Shown: positions 1-6,186 of the stretch, in pieces
Layout of the letters: each line of letters begins with the position of its first letter
How positions within the stretch are numbered: the stretch's first letter is position 1
NCBI GenBank assembly: GCA_023398855.1
Contig: JAEWRS010000205.1
Span: 1 to 6,186 of the forward strand
DNA: 6,186 nucleotides
Reading direction: 5' to 3'
From: Bacillota bacterium
GTDB taxonomy: Bacteria; Bacillota; Clostridia; Lachnospirales; Lachnospiraceae
Program-made: the position numbers and the translations under genes
The notes under the pieces: model-generated
Databases searched by the model: none
What the model was told of the DNA's origin: nothing
Seen by the model: the letters and a program-made list of their open reading frames with translations, nothing else

Positions 1-1323
1 GGCATGTCCCACCTCATGATAAGATACTATGCGCCGCTCTTCCTTATTAAGAACCCGATCCTTTTTCTCTTTTCCTACAAGAACCACTTCCACTGCTTCA
101 AATAAATCCTTCTGACATACGGAATGACGGCCGTTCTTTACCGCCAGAATAGCGGCTTCATTAATCATATTGGCAAGGTCAGAGCCAACAGCTCCGGAAG
201 TCGCCAAGGCTATGGAATCCAGGTCAACAGTGTCATCAAGCAGTACATCCCTGGCATGAACCTTTAAAATATCCACACGTCCCCTTAAATCCGGCTTATC
301 AACAATGATTCTCCTGTCAAAACGGCCAGGACGCAGCAGGGCCGGATCTAAAATCTCAGGGCGGTTGGTTGCAGCCAGAACCAAGAGTCCCTTGGAAGAG
401 TCAAAGCCATCCATCTCAGAAAGCAGCTGGTTTAAAGTCTGTTCCCTCTCGTCATTCCCACCGCCAAATCTGGAATCACGGCTCTTACCAATGGCATCCA
501 CTTCGTCAATAAAAATAATACAGGGAGCAGAATCCTGAGCCTGCTTAAATAAGTCACGGACACGGGAAGCTCCAACGCCTACAAACATCTCTACAAAATC
601 AGAACCAGACAGGGAATAAAAAGGAACATGAGCCTCACCTGCCACTGCCTTGGCTAGCAGGGTTTTTCCCGTTCCGGGAGGTCCCACAAGAAGGGCTCCC
701 TTGGGAAGCTTTGCTCCGATTTTTGTATATTTCCCTGGATTATGGAGAAAATCTACAATCTCAGTCAAGGATTCCTTTGCCTCATCTTCCCCTGCAACAT
801 CCTTAAAGGTAATTCCTGTTTCCTTCTGCACATAGACCTTTGCATTGCTCTTTCCCACACCCATCAGTCCGCCGCCGCCGCCAACTCTTCGCATCATAAA
901 GTTTAAGAGAAATCCCATGGCTGCAAACAACAGCAGGTAGCTGACGATGGTCTGAATGAAAAAATTACCGTCACGGCGGGTTCTTAAGGTCTCTACCCCA
1001 GCCGTGCGCAGGCGCTCCGCAAGATTTAAATCGTTGTCCATTCTTACAGTATAATAGCTAACTCCAGGCTTATATCCTTCCCAGGTCTTCTTGGGATTTA
1101 TCGTGATCTTTGAATCCTCTACATTAACCGATTCCACCTGCTTTTCATCTACCATATTCATAAAGGTGTCATAACTCAATTCCTTATTGGTCCTTGTGGA
1201 AATTGCATTGTGCAGGTAAGAGATCCCTGCAACCGCAATAAGAAATGCAATGACCCATACGGCAATGGCCTGGGTATTCTTCGGCATCTTATTATTGTTA
1301 TTATTTTGATTCTTGTTATCCAT
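1..1323 (-). CDS. ftsH: ATP-dependent zinc metalloprotease FtsH (C-terminal part outside window)
   Basis: Membrane-anchored AAA+ protease that degrades misassembled membrane proteins and selected cytosolic regulators. The frame is open for 441 codons from ATG 1323 to the window edge. Visible in order: an Asn-rich N-terminus (residues 5-11), TM1 (about 18-36), an extracytoplasmic FtsH_ext domain (about 40-118), TM2 (about 121-142), a five-Gly linker (148-152), Walker A GPPGTGKT (214-221), pore loop FVEMFVGVG (243-251), Walker B IIFIDE (269-274), and the second region of homology TNRP...RPGRFDR (319-337) with arginine fingers R334 and R337. The last visible residues are HEVGHA (436-441), the HEXXH zinc motif. 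The third zinc ligand and the rest of the protease domain lie beyond base 1. GGAG at 1335-1338 sits 11 nt before the start, slightly far. The gene has its own promoter and follows a transporter operon on the same strand. HEVGH instead of the common HEAGH, and AVGSDLANM in the AAA lid, suggest the clostridial form or a paralogue. The family call is secure; its status as the sole FtsH is unknown. Confidence 0.96.
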   Translation of the reverse strand, partial: MDNKNQNNNNNKMPKNTQAIAVWVIAFLIAVAGISYLHNAISTRTNKELSYDTFMNMVDEKQVESVNVEDSKITINPKKTWEGYKPGVSYYTVRMDNDLNLAERLRTAGVETLRTRRDGNFFIQTIVSYLLLFAAMGFLLNFMMRRVGGGGGLMGVGKSNAKVYVQKETGITFKDVAGEDEAKESLTEIVDFLHNPGKYTKIGAKLPKGALLVGPPGTGKTLLAKAVAGEAHVPFYSLSGSDFVEMFVGVGASRVRDLFKQAQDSAPCIIFIDEVDAIGKSRDSRFGGGNDEREQTLNQLLSEMDGFDSSKGLLVLAATNRPEILDPALLRPGRFDRRIIVDKPDLRGRVDILKVHARDVLLDDTVDLDSIALATSGAVGSDLANMINEAAILAVKNGRHSVCQKDLFEAVEVVLVGKEKKDRVLNKEERRIVSYHEVGHA

Positions 1324-1343
1324 CTGTGTGAATTCTCCAATCC

Positions 1344-1368
1344 GGATAGAATCTACCCATTCTATACC
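1344..1368 (-). promoter_or_regulatory. Palindrome at the predicted 5' end of the ftsH transcript
   Basis: A perfect 7-bp inverted repeat, ATAGAAT (minus strand 1365-1359) and ATTCTAT (1352-1346), encloses the 6-nt loop GGGTAG. A further GG/CC pair (1368-1367 with 1345-1344) extends the stem past a single bulged T. It begins where transcription from the promoter at 1375-1403 should start and ends about 6 bases before the GGAG ribosome binding site. It could be a repressor operator, or an RNA hairpin that protects the 5' end or limits translation. The repeat is seen directly; the role is inferred. It does not match the CIRCE or CtsR consensus as I know them. Confidence 0.45.
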
Positions 1369-1374
1369 TCTATC

Positions 1375-1403
1375 ATTATAGTGTCAGTCTCCCCATAAAT
1401 CAA
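1375..1403 (-). promoter_or_regulatory. Sigma-A-type promoter of ftsH
   Basis: On the minus strand, TTGATT (1403-1398) and a perfect TATAAT (1380-1375) are separated by exactly 17 bp. This differs from the housekeeping TTGACA/TATAAT consensus at only two -35 positions. A start 6-7 bases downstream would fall near 1368-1369 and give a leader of about 45 nt before the ftsH ATG. It lies in the gap after the second permease stop codon, so ftsH can be transcribed independently of the transporter operon. Confidence 0.75.
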
Positions 1404-1465
1404 GAAAAGAATTATAAAATCCTTATAAACACCCAGGTTGGTTTTATTTAACAGCCAATAAATTT
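1404..1465 (-). other. AT-rich gap between transporter operon and ftsH promoter, no clear terminator
   Basis: This stretch follows the stop of the second permease. I looked for a rho-independent terminator and found only weak structures: a five-pair bulged stem around AAAC...GTTT (about 1428-1445), and a purely AT inverted repeat TTATAA-GGATT-TTATAA (1427-1411). Neither has a GC-rich stem followed by a T-run. Read-through from the transporter operon into ftsH is therefore possible. Confidence 0.5.
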
Positions 1466-2446
1466 TTAACGGTCTTCCCGGAAATAAGCCTGCCCCAGAC
1501 TTGCCGGCGGCTGGTGTTCCCTTTTCTTTCTTAAACTGGTAATAATGAGCACAACAATAGTAACAAGATAAGGCAGGGCCTTAAATATTTCCTGTGCCCC
1601 ACGGTCAAGTCCGGGTATATAAAGGTAAAGAATATATAGTCCTCCAAACAAAACCGAACCCCATATGGCATTCACAGGCTTCCAGAGGGCAAAAATAACA
1701 AGTGCAATGGCAAGCCAGCCCCTGTCCCCAAACCCATTGTTGGTCCAGGTGCCGCCGGAATATTCCATGACAAAATACAGACCTCCAAGTCCGCTGATCC
1801 CTCCTCCGATGCAGGTTGCCGCATACTTGTAGGCTGTTACGTGTATGCCGGCTGCATCAGCAGTGGCCGGGCTTTCTCCCACTGCTCTTAAATTCAGGCC
1901 CTTTTTGGTCTTATTTAAGAAAAAAGAAAGTGTGACTGCCAGAACAATTCCCAAATAAGTCAGAAAACCATAGGAAAACAGCGCCTGCCCAATAAAACCC
2001 AGCCTTGACATTCCTGGAACCGGTGTTTTAAAGGCAGATCCTGTTACTGAAACGGAAATCTGTCCCACACCTCCGGCAAGCTTTGATAAGGACCCTCCGA
2101 AAAAATTGCCGAATCCGACTCCAAAGGTAGTGAGAGCAAGACCTGTCACATTCTGGTTGGCTCGTAAAGTAATGGTCAGAATGCTGTAGATCAGCCCGCC
2201 AAAGGCTGCGCATAAGAAAGCACATAAAAAAGAAATCACTACGCCTGTCAGGCCCTTTGGATCTGAAGCAGAATTTTCATATATAAATGCACCAATCAGT
2301 CCGGCAATGCCTCCCATATACATCATGCCCGGTATTCCAAGATTTAAGTTGCCGGATTTTTCCGTAAGGATTTCTCCTAACGCACCATAAAGGATGCCAA
2401 TTCCCTGTCCAATGGCTTTTTGAAAAAATATAATTAAAAATACCAT
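1466..2446 (-). CDS. BMP-type ABC transporter permease 2 (BPD_transp_2 family, NupQ-like)
   Basis: Integral membrane permease of 326 residues, the second half of a heterodimeric import channel of the nucleoside/BMP class, located in the cytoplasmic membrane. Family hallmarks are the N-terminal TEKSGNLNLGIPGMM (28-42), ANQNVTGLALTTFG (96-109), the cytoplasmic coupling segment LRAVGESPATADAAGI (186-201) that contacts the ATPase, and GWLAIALVIFALWKP (243-257). About eight hydrophobic segments are visible, ending near 303, followed by a charged cytosolic tail of about 22 residues. The start at 2446 has a strong AAAGGAG (2454-2460) with a 7-nt spacer. The gene begins 23 bases after the stop of permease 1, so they are almost certainly cotranscribed. 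B. subtilis NupQ has the same position and type. The family call is secure; the transported solute is inferred only from family, and a purine, nucleoside or other small ligand remains possible. Confidence 0.92.
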   Translation of the reverse strand: MVFLIIFFQKAIGQGIGILYGALGEILTEKSGNLNLGIPGMMYMGGIAGLIGAFIYENSASDPKGLTGVVISFLCAFLCAAFGGLIYSILTITLRANQNVTGLALTTFGVGFGNFFGGSLSKLAGGVGQISVSVTGSAFKTPVPGMSRLGFIGQALFSYGFLTYLGIVLAVTLSFFLNKTKKGLNLRAVGESPATADAAGIHVTAYKYAATCIGGGISGLGGLYFVMEYSGGTWTNNGFGDRGWLAIALVIFALWKPVNAIWGSVLFGGLYILYLYIPGLDRGAQEIFKALPYLVTIVVLIITSLRKKREHQPPASLGQAYFREDR

Positions 2447-2469
2447 ACTGCCTCTCCTTTCTACGCTCC

Positions 2470-3561
2470 TTAAGGCTGTTTTCTGCCCCGGATTTTTACC
2501 TTATAGTCAATAAAGAATTCGCAGCCCAGAATAAAAAACAAAATTATTCCTGTTATTACATCAGAAGCATTTTCATTTAAATTGAACTGGGAAGCGATCT
2601 GGCCTGCACCTTTTTGCATGAAAACCAGGAAAAAGGAAACCACGATCATAGAAAAGGTATTAAACTTGCTGAGCCAGGATACAATGATTGCCGTAAAGCC
2701 TCTACCTCCTGCCGTGCTGGCAGATATGGTATGGCTGGCTCCGCTGACTATGATAAAGCCTGCTATCCCGCATACTGCCCCCGACAAAGCCATTGTCCTT
2801 AATATTACTTTTTTAACATTAATTCCAGCGTACCGGGCTGTATTGGTACTCTCTCCCACAACGGAAATTTCATATCCCTGTTTGCTGTACTTTAAATATA
2901 GAAACACAGCTGCTGCCAGGGCCAGAACAATCACCAGGTTCCAGCCGTATTCCAAGCCAAACAGCCTGGGAAGCCAGCCTCCCTTTGTGGCAGAATTAAT
3001 GGTTCCCACGGAATTAGATCCCTTGGGGTTTTCCCAAAAAATGATTCCATAGGTGACCACCTGCATGGCCACATAATTCATCATCAGGGTGAACAGGGTT
3101 TCATTGGTATTCCAGAAAGCCTTAAAAAAAGCTGGGATAGCTGCCCAGGCCATAGCTGCCAGGGCACTTCCAAAAAACATCAGGGGAAATAAGACAAAGC
3201 CTGGAAGGGAATTTCCAAAATAGATCATCAGGGCCGCGGAAGTAACTCCACCTATGAGCACCTGCCCTTCTGCTCCGATGTTCCAGAACCTCATTTTAAA
3301 TGCCGGTGTAATACCTATTGCAATACACAAAAGGACCAGTGTGTCCCGGATGGTCATCCATGCCCTCCGCTTTGTGCCAACGGCTCCCTCAAAAATTCCC
3401 TTGTAAACTTCCAAAGGGTTTAGACCGGTGAGGGTGATGATCACTGCTCCGCAGACGATCAATGACAGCAAAACCGCTGTCAGCCTGATGAGCCATGCCT
3501 TCCAGGTTTCCATTGCTTCTCTTTTTGCCATTTGAAAAACAGGTTCATTTGCCTTACTCAT
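2470..3561 (-). CDS. BMP-type ABC transporter permease 1 (BPD_transp_2 family, NupP-like)
   Basis: First membrane permease of the importer, 363 residues. Visible: a cytosolic N-terminus of about 22 residues, TM1 (about 25-45), a hallmark KMRFWNIGAEGQVLIG (89-104), the motif NETLFTLMMNYVA (153-165), several further hydrophobic helices, and the ATPase-coupling segment VGESTNTARYAGI (235-247) matching VGESPATADAAGI of permease 2. The C-terminus is short and basic. I chose the ATG at 3561 rather than an upstream in-frame ATG at 3579. AGGAGG (3570-3575) lies 8 nt before 3561, whereas the upstream start would place that Shine-Dalgarno sequence inside the coding region. This gives an 8-base overlap (ATGAGTAA) with the ATPase stop and suggests translational coupling. 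The gene corresponds to nupP in the nupNOPQ layout and pairs with the downstream permease. The family is secure; the ligand is inferred. Confidence 0.92.
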   Translation of the reverse strand: MSKANEPVFQMAKREAMETWKAWLIRLTAVLLSLIVCGAVIITLTGLNPLEVYKGIFEGAVGTKRRAWMTIRDTLVLLCIAIGITPAFKMRFWNIGAEGQVLIGGVTSAALMIYFGNSLPGFVLFPLMFFGSALAAMAWAAIPAFFKAFWNTNETLFTLMMNYVAMQVVTYGIIFWENPKGSNSVGTINSATKGGWLPRLFGLEYGWNLVIVLALAAAVFLYLKYSKQGYEISVVGESTNTARYAGINVKKVILRTMALSGAVCGIAGFIIVSGASHTISASTAGGRGFTAIIVSWLSKFNTFSMIVVSFFLVFMQKGAGQIASQFNLNENASDVITGIILFFILGCEFFIDYKVKIRGRKQP

Positions 3562-5125
3562 TTTTGCCGCCTCCTGCATTCATCATCAGCTTACCGATCT
3601 CTTCCTTGGCAGCTGTCCTTCCATCTACAATGCCGCTTATCCTTCCGCCGCACATAACAAGAATCCTGTCACACAGCTCCATGAGCACATCTAAGTCCTC
3701 CCCCACACAAAGAACCGCTGCTCCCCGTTTTTTCTGCTGGTTAAGCAGACGGTAAATGGTATAGGAGGAATGGATATCCAGCCCCCGCACTGGATAGGCC
3801 ACCAGAAGAACTGCAGGAGAAGTAGAAATCTCCCTCCCCACCAGCACCTTCTGAACATTTCCGCCAGACAACTTTCTTACAGGAACTGCGGTTCCAGGAG
3901 CCGCAATCTCCAGTTCTTCTATAAGATGCTCAGCCAGGGCCTTTGGAGTCCTCCTGTCTGTAAAGAAGGAACGTCCTTTTTGATAGCTTCTTAACATCAT
4001 ATTATCCGTTAAGTCCATGGAACCTACCAAACCCATGCCCAGCCGGTCCTCCGGCACAAAAGAAAAACCAACTCCTGACCTCGCTATTTCAGCTGCCGTC
4101 ATGGAAGTGAGCTCTTTTTCACCCCCTTCTTCCGGGTAAAATGTTACAGAGCCTTTTTTTACCGGTATCAGCCCGGCAATTGCCTCCAGAAGCTCTCTCT
4201 GTCCGCTTCCGGCTACCCCTGCAATTCCCAGTATTTCCCCGCCCTTAGCCGTAAAAGAAGCGTTCTCCAGAGTTTTTACTCCTTCTCTGTTTATGCAGGT
4301 AAGTCCTTTGATATCCAGCCTTTTTTCCGGCGCTACCGGATCAGGCCGTTCTATATTCAAGGTCACCCGTTTCCCCACCATCATCTCCGTCAAAGACTCC
4401 TCAGTAGCTTCCTTTGTGTTGATGGTTCCTATGTACCTGCCCTTTCGCAGCACTGACACCCGGTCGGATAAGGCCAGTACCTCATGAAGCTTATGAGTAA
4501 TGATGATAATGGAATGGCCTGCCTTTCTCATATTCCGTAAAACAGCAAACAGCCGGTCTGTTTCCTGAGGTGTTAAAACGGCAGTAGGTTCATCCAGGAT
4601 CAGAAGATCCACTCCACGGTATAAAAGTTTTACGATTTCAACGGTCTGCTTCTGAGAAACAGACATGGTATAAATCTTCTGTTCAGGATTCAGCTCAAAT
4701 CCATATTTTCCAGTCAGACTGTTTATTGTTTCCCCAACGGCCTTACGATCCAAAAGCTCTCTCCCTGGAAGTCCCAAAATGATGTTCTCTGCGGCAGTAA
4801 GTATTTCTACCAGCTTAAAATGCTGATGGATCATTCCGATCCCCAAGTCAAAGGAATCCTTAGGAGAACGTATGAGTACCTCTTTTCCATTGATGGCAAT
4901 TTGTCCCTCATCAGGATAATAAATGCCGGAAATCATATTCATGAGGGTGGTTTTCCCGCTTCCATTTTCACCAAGTATGGACAGGATTTCTCCCTTTTTT
5001 ACGGACAGGCAGACGTTGTCGTTGGCAGTAACTTTCCCAAAACGTTTGGTGATATTTTTCAGTTCAATGGCATAATTTTCGTTCAACGGGTTGACCTCAC
5101 TTTCCAATTTTCCTTTATCTTCCAT
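3554..5125 (-). CDS. BMP-type ABC transporter ATP-binding protein with two nucleotide-binding domains (NupO-like)
   Basis: Cytosolic energising subunit of 523 residues with two fused NBDs, as in RbsA, MglA and NupO. NBD1 has Walker A GENGSGKTT (52-60), Q-loop HQHF (100-103), signature region MSVSQKQTVEI (154-164), Walker B LLILDEP (174-180) and H-loop His211. NBD2 has a lysine-less Walker A position GVAGSGQ (303-309), an intact signature LSGGN (419-423), a degenerate Walker B LLVAYPVRGLD (440-450) with Ala443-Tyr444 in place of Asp-Glu, and GEDLD in place of the switch His. Degeneracy of NBD2 is usual in this class; the NBD1 signature has Ser for the usual Gly. The gene overlaps permease 1 by 8 bases and follows an intercistronic hairpin. 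The start is uncertain: ATG 5125 has only GAGA directly before it, while TTG at 5086 has GAGGT with a 7-nt spacer and would give 510 residues. The family call is firm. Confidence 0.93.
   Translation of the reverse strand: MEDKGKLESEVNPLNENYAIELKNITKRFGKVTANDNVCLSVKKGEILSILGENGSGKTTLMNMISGIYYPDEGQIAINGKEVLIRSPKDSFDLGIGMIHQHFKLVEILTAAENIILGLPGRELLDRKAVGETINSLTGKYGFELNPEQKIYTMSVSQKQTVEIVKLLYRGVDLLILDEPTAVLTPQETDRLFAVLRNMRKAGHSIIIITHKLHEVLALSDRVSVLRKGRYIGTINTKEATEESLTEMMVGKRVTLNIERPDPVAPEKRLDIKGLTCINREGVKTLENASFTAKGGEILGIAGVAGSGQRELLEAIAGLIPVKKGSVTFYPEEGGEKELTSMTAAEIARSGVGFSFVPEDRLGMGLVGSMDLTDNMMLRSYQKGRSFFTDRRTPKALAEHLIEELEIAAPGTAVPVRKLSGGNVQKVLVGREISTSPAVLLVAYPVRGLDIHSSYTIYRLLNQQKKRGAAVLCVGEDLDVLMELCDRILVMCGGRISGIVDGRTAAKEEIGKLMMNAGGGKNE
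3570..3575 (-). promoter_or_regulatory. Ribosome binding site of permease 1, decides its start
   Basis: A perfect AGGAGG on the minus strand is followed by an 8-nt spacer and ATG at 3561. It lies inside the last codons of the ATPase gene, so translation of permease 1 is probably coupled to termination of the ATPase. An in-frame ATG at 3579 lies upstream of this site and has no comparable signal of its own. Confidence 0.85.
5094..5098 (-). promoter_or_regulatory. Possible ribosome binding site for an alternative TTG start of the ATPase
   Basis: GAGGT on the minus strand lies 7 nt before an in-frame TTG at 5086. The protein from that TTG would begin LNENYAIELKNITKRFG, close to the first beta strand as in most members of the family. 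The annotated ATG at 5125 has no well-placed Shine-Dalgarno sequence. The competing starts cannot be resolved from sequence alone. Confidence 0.4.
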
Positions 5126-5141
5126 TCTCTAATGTAACTAC

Positions 5142-5175
5142 AAAAAGCGGGGCCGGAATCTCCGGCGCCGCTTTT
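5142..5175 (-). terminator. Intercistronic hairpin (partial terminator or attenuator) between binding protein and ATPase genes
   Basis: On the minus strand a 5-nt loop (AGATT) is enclosed by 5 GC pairs, one C-C mismatch, 4 more GC pairs and 4 A-T pairs, giving 13 paired positions. The 3' arm runs into five Ts (5146-5142). This is the form of a rho-independent terminator, with an A-run upstream that could also make it work in the other direction. It sits 26 bases after the binding-protein stop and 16 bases before the ATPase ATG. Because the downstream genes have no visible promoter of their own, it most likely reduces rather than abolishes transcription, and also protects the 3' end of the binding-protein mRNA. 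Confidence 0.8.
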
Positions 5176-5201
5176 ATGCCTGGCTCACTCCTCTATGACA
5201 T

Positions 5202-6185
5202 TTAATTTTCAATGGTAGTAATTCCATCGATCAAAATGTCAAATGCCGGTGCGGAGCCATGTTCAGACTCATGGAAATAACCATCCTCAATATATTCCAC
5301 ATCGCTTCCGTCCTTTTTATAGGTTTCCAGCTTTTTGCCTCCCACAGAGAAGGCAGAAGTATCAAACACATGAAGCTTACCCGCTTTCAGCGCATCCTCC
5401 ACTTCCTTCACCTTTTCCTCAGTTCCGGGAGCGATTGCATCCTTATTAAGCTCTGTTATGGAATTTGCTCCTTCTTTGTAGCCCTGGCACCAGTCTGTGT
5501 CAAAGGCTTTGCCGTCTATTACGCTCTGAACCGCATAGGTCACATAGGGGCCCCAGTCAATGGAAGCTGATGTAAGTGCGGTTTTGGGAGCAGTAGCTGT
5601 CATGGAGATATTGTAGCCCACACATGGAACTCCGGCCGCCTCACATGCAGTGGGAGCTCCTGTAGTATCCGCATGTTGGCTGATTAAAACACAGCCGTCA
5701 GAAATCAGGGCATCCGCAGCTTCTTTTTCCAGGTCAAAGCTTGCCCAGCTGTTGGTATATTTTACTTCCATCGTTGCTTCCGGACAGATGGAACGGACTC
5801 CTAAAAAGAACGAGGTATAGCCGCTTACGACCTCTGCATAGGGGTAAGCACCTACATAACCGATCTTAACTCCATCTTTTTTCACCTTGCCCTCTTCAAT
5901 CATCTGTTTACATTTAAGGCCAGCCACCACACCGGATACGTAGCGGGACTCATAAACATTGGTAAAATAGTTGTGCATGTTGCTTAATCCACTTAAAGCA
6001 GCCTGGTATCCGGTTGCATGGCAGAACTGCACATCAGGATACTCTTTTGCAGCTTCCAGCATGTAGGATTCATGTCCAAAACTGTTGGCAAAAATTATGC
6101 TGCAGCCCTGGTCAGCCAGATCCATGGCCGCATCCTTACAGGTTTCATCCTCCGGAACATTCCATTTTACGATGATCTGGTCATC
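5202..6185 (-). CDS. BMP-family substrate-binding (lipo)protein of the ABC importer (N-terminus outside window)
   Basis: Extracytoplasmic ligand-capture subunit, typically a lipoprotein in Gram-positives. The visible 327 residues are open to the right edge, so the start, signal peptide and lipobox are missing; roughly 60-80 residues are probably absent. Features match the Bmp (PF02608) fold: IIFANSFGHES (30-40), YPDVQFCHATGY (49-60), a YESRYVSGVVAGL segment (78-90), KIGYVGAYPYAEVVSGYTSFFLGVRS (108-132, first-to-second lobe region), NSWASFDLEKEAADALISDG (145-164), SQHADTTGAPTACEAAGVPCVGYN (169-192) and DWGPY (210-214). The SFG, SQH-D and WGPY pattern places it in the BMP clade whose members read SFG...AQHTDSPAP...NWGPYY, rather than with PnrA-like proteins. 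A C-terminal extension of about 45 residues follows VFDTSAF (273-279). Nine cysteines are visible. Gene order makes it the partner of the ATPase and two permeases. A purine or nucleoside ligand is inferred from family; it could differ. Confidence 0.92.
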   Translation of the reverse strand, partial: DDQIIVKWNVPEDETCKDAAMDLADQGCSIIFANSFGHESYMLEAAKEYPDVQFCHATGYQAALSGLSNMHNYFTNVYESRYVSGVVAGLKCKQMIEEGKVKKDGVKIGYVGAYPYAEVVSGYTSFFLGVRSICPEATMEVKYTNSWASFDLEKEAADALISDGCVLISQHADTTGAPTACEAAGVPCVGYNISMTATAPKTALTSASIDWGPYVTYAVQSVIDGKAFDTDWCQGYKEGANSITELNKDAIAPGTEEKVKEVEDALKAGKLHVFDTSAFSVGGKKLETYKKDGSDVEYIEDGYFHESEHGSAPAFDILIDGITTIEN

Positions 6186-6186
6186 A

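Noticed and set aside
305..1398. Plus-strand open frames at 305-538, 650-835 and 1210-1398
   Set aside because: They lie opposite ftsH, whose 441-codon frame carries all AAA+ and FtsH motifs. Their translations show no recognisable domains.
1411..1416. A second TATAAT on the minus strand upstream of the ftsH promoter
   Set aside because: At 16-19 bp spacing the -35 position reads like AACCTG or CCAACC, with no match to TTGACA and no extended -10 TG. It probably reflects AT-richness.
1404..1465. Rho-independent terminator after permease 2
   Set aside because: Only a short bulged stem and a purely AT inverted repeat are present, without a GC stem followed by a T-run.
2028..2225. Minus-strand open frame of 65 residues inside permease 2
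   Set aside because: It is an out-of-frame shadow of a permease gene with conserved motifs and has no family resemblance.
2582..3994. Plus-strand open frames at 2582-3052, 2614-2802, 3495-3755 and 3770-3994
   Set aside because: They are antisense to permease 1 and the ATPase, and their composition reflects reversed codons of the hydrophobic or NBD sequence.
4293..5570. Plus-strand open frames at 4293-4487, 4820-5137, 5243-5449 and 5259-5570
   Set aside because: They are antisense to the ATPase and binding-protein genes and have no independent support.
1..6186. CRISPR array, insertion sequence, tRNA, riboswitch or novel defence system
   Set aside because: No regularly spaced repeats, transposase motifs, tRNA-like cloverleaf or sizeable non-coding region were seen. 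The window is almost fully accounted for by the transporter operon and ftsH.

Overview
All genes that I can support lie on the minus strand, so the window is transcribed from its right end to its left end. The sequence has moderate GC, strong AGGAGG-type ribosome binding sites, a sigma-A-like promoter, and proteins typical of low-GC Gram-positive anaerobes. The best guess is a Clostridia member, most likely Lachnospiraceae. This comes from protein-family recognition by eye, not from a database search.

Layout in transcription order: (1) 6185-5202, the C-terminal 327 residues of a BMP-family substrate-binding protein, whose signal peptide lies outside the window; (2) 5175-5142, a GC-rich hairpin with a five-T tail, read as an intercistronic terminator or attenuator; (3) 5125-3554, a double-NBD ABC ATPase; (4) 3561-2470, the first BPD_transp_2 permease, overlapping the ATPase gene by 8 bases; (5) 2446-1466, the second permease; (6) 1403-1324, a promoter and short leader containing a palindrome; (7) 1323-1, ftsH, a membrane AAA+ zinc metalloprotease cut by the window edge exactly at its zinc-binding HEVGHA motif.

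Genes 1 and 3-5 form a complete uptake ABC transporter with the gene order of the B. subtilis nupNOPQ nucleoside importer. The binding protein captures the ligand outside the cell, the two permeases form the channel, and one polypeptide carrying two nucleotide-binding domains powers it. The motifs suggest that only one of the two composite ATP sites is catalytically competent. A purine or nucleoside substrate is an inference from the family. The hairpin between the binding-protein gene and the ATPase gene probably keeps binding-protein expression above that of the membrane components.

ftsH has its own promoter. I see no strong terminator between the second permease and ftsH, so read-through from the transporter operon is possible. 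I see no mobile element, CRISPR array, RNA gene or clearly novel system. The most interesting points are the attenuator, the matched pair of degenerate ATP-site motifs, the ambiguous ATPase start, and the palindrome at the predicted ftsH transcription start.
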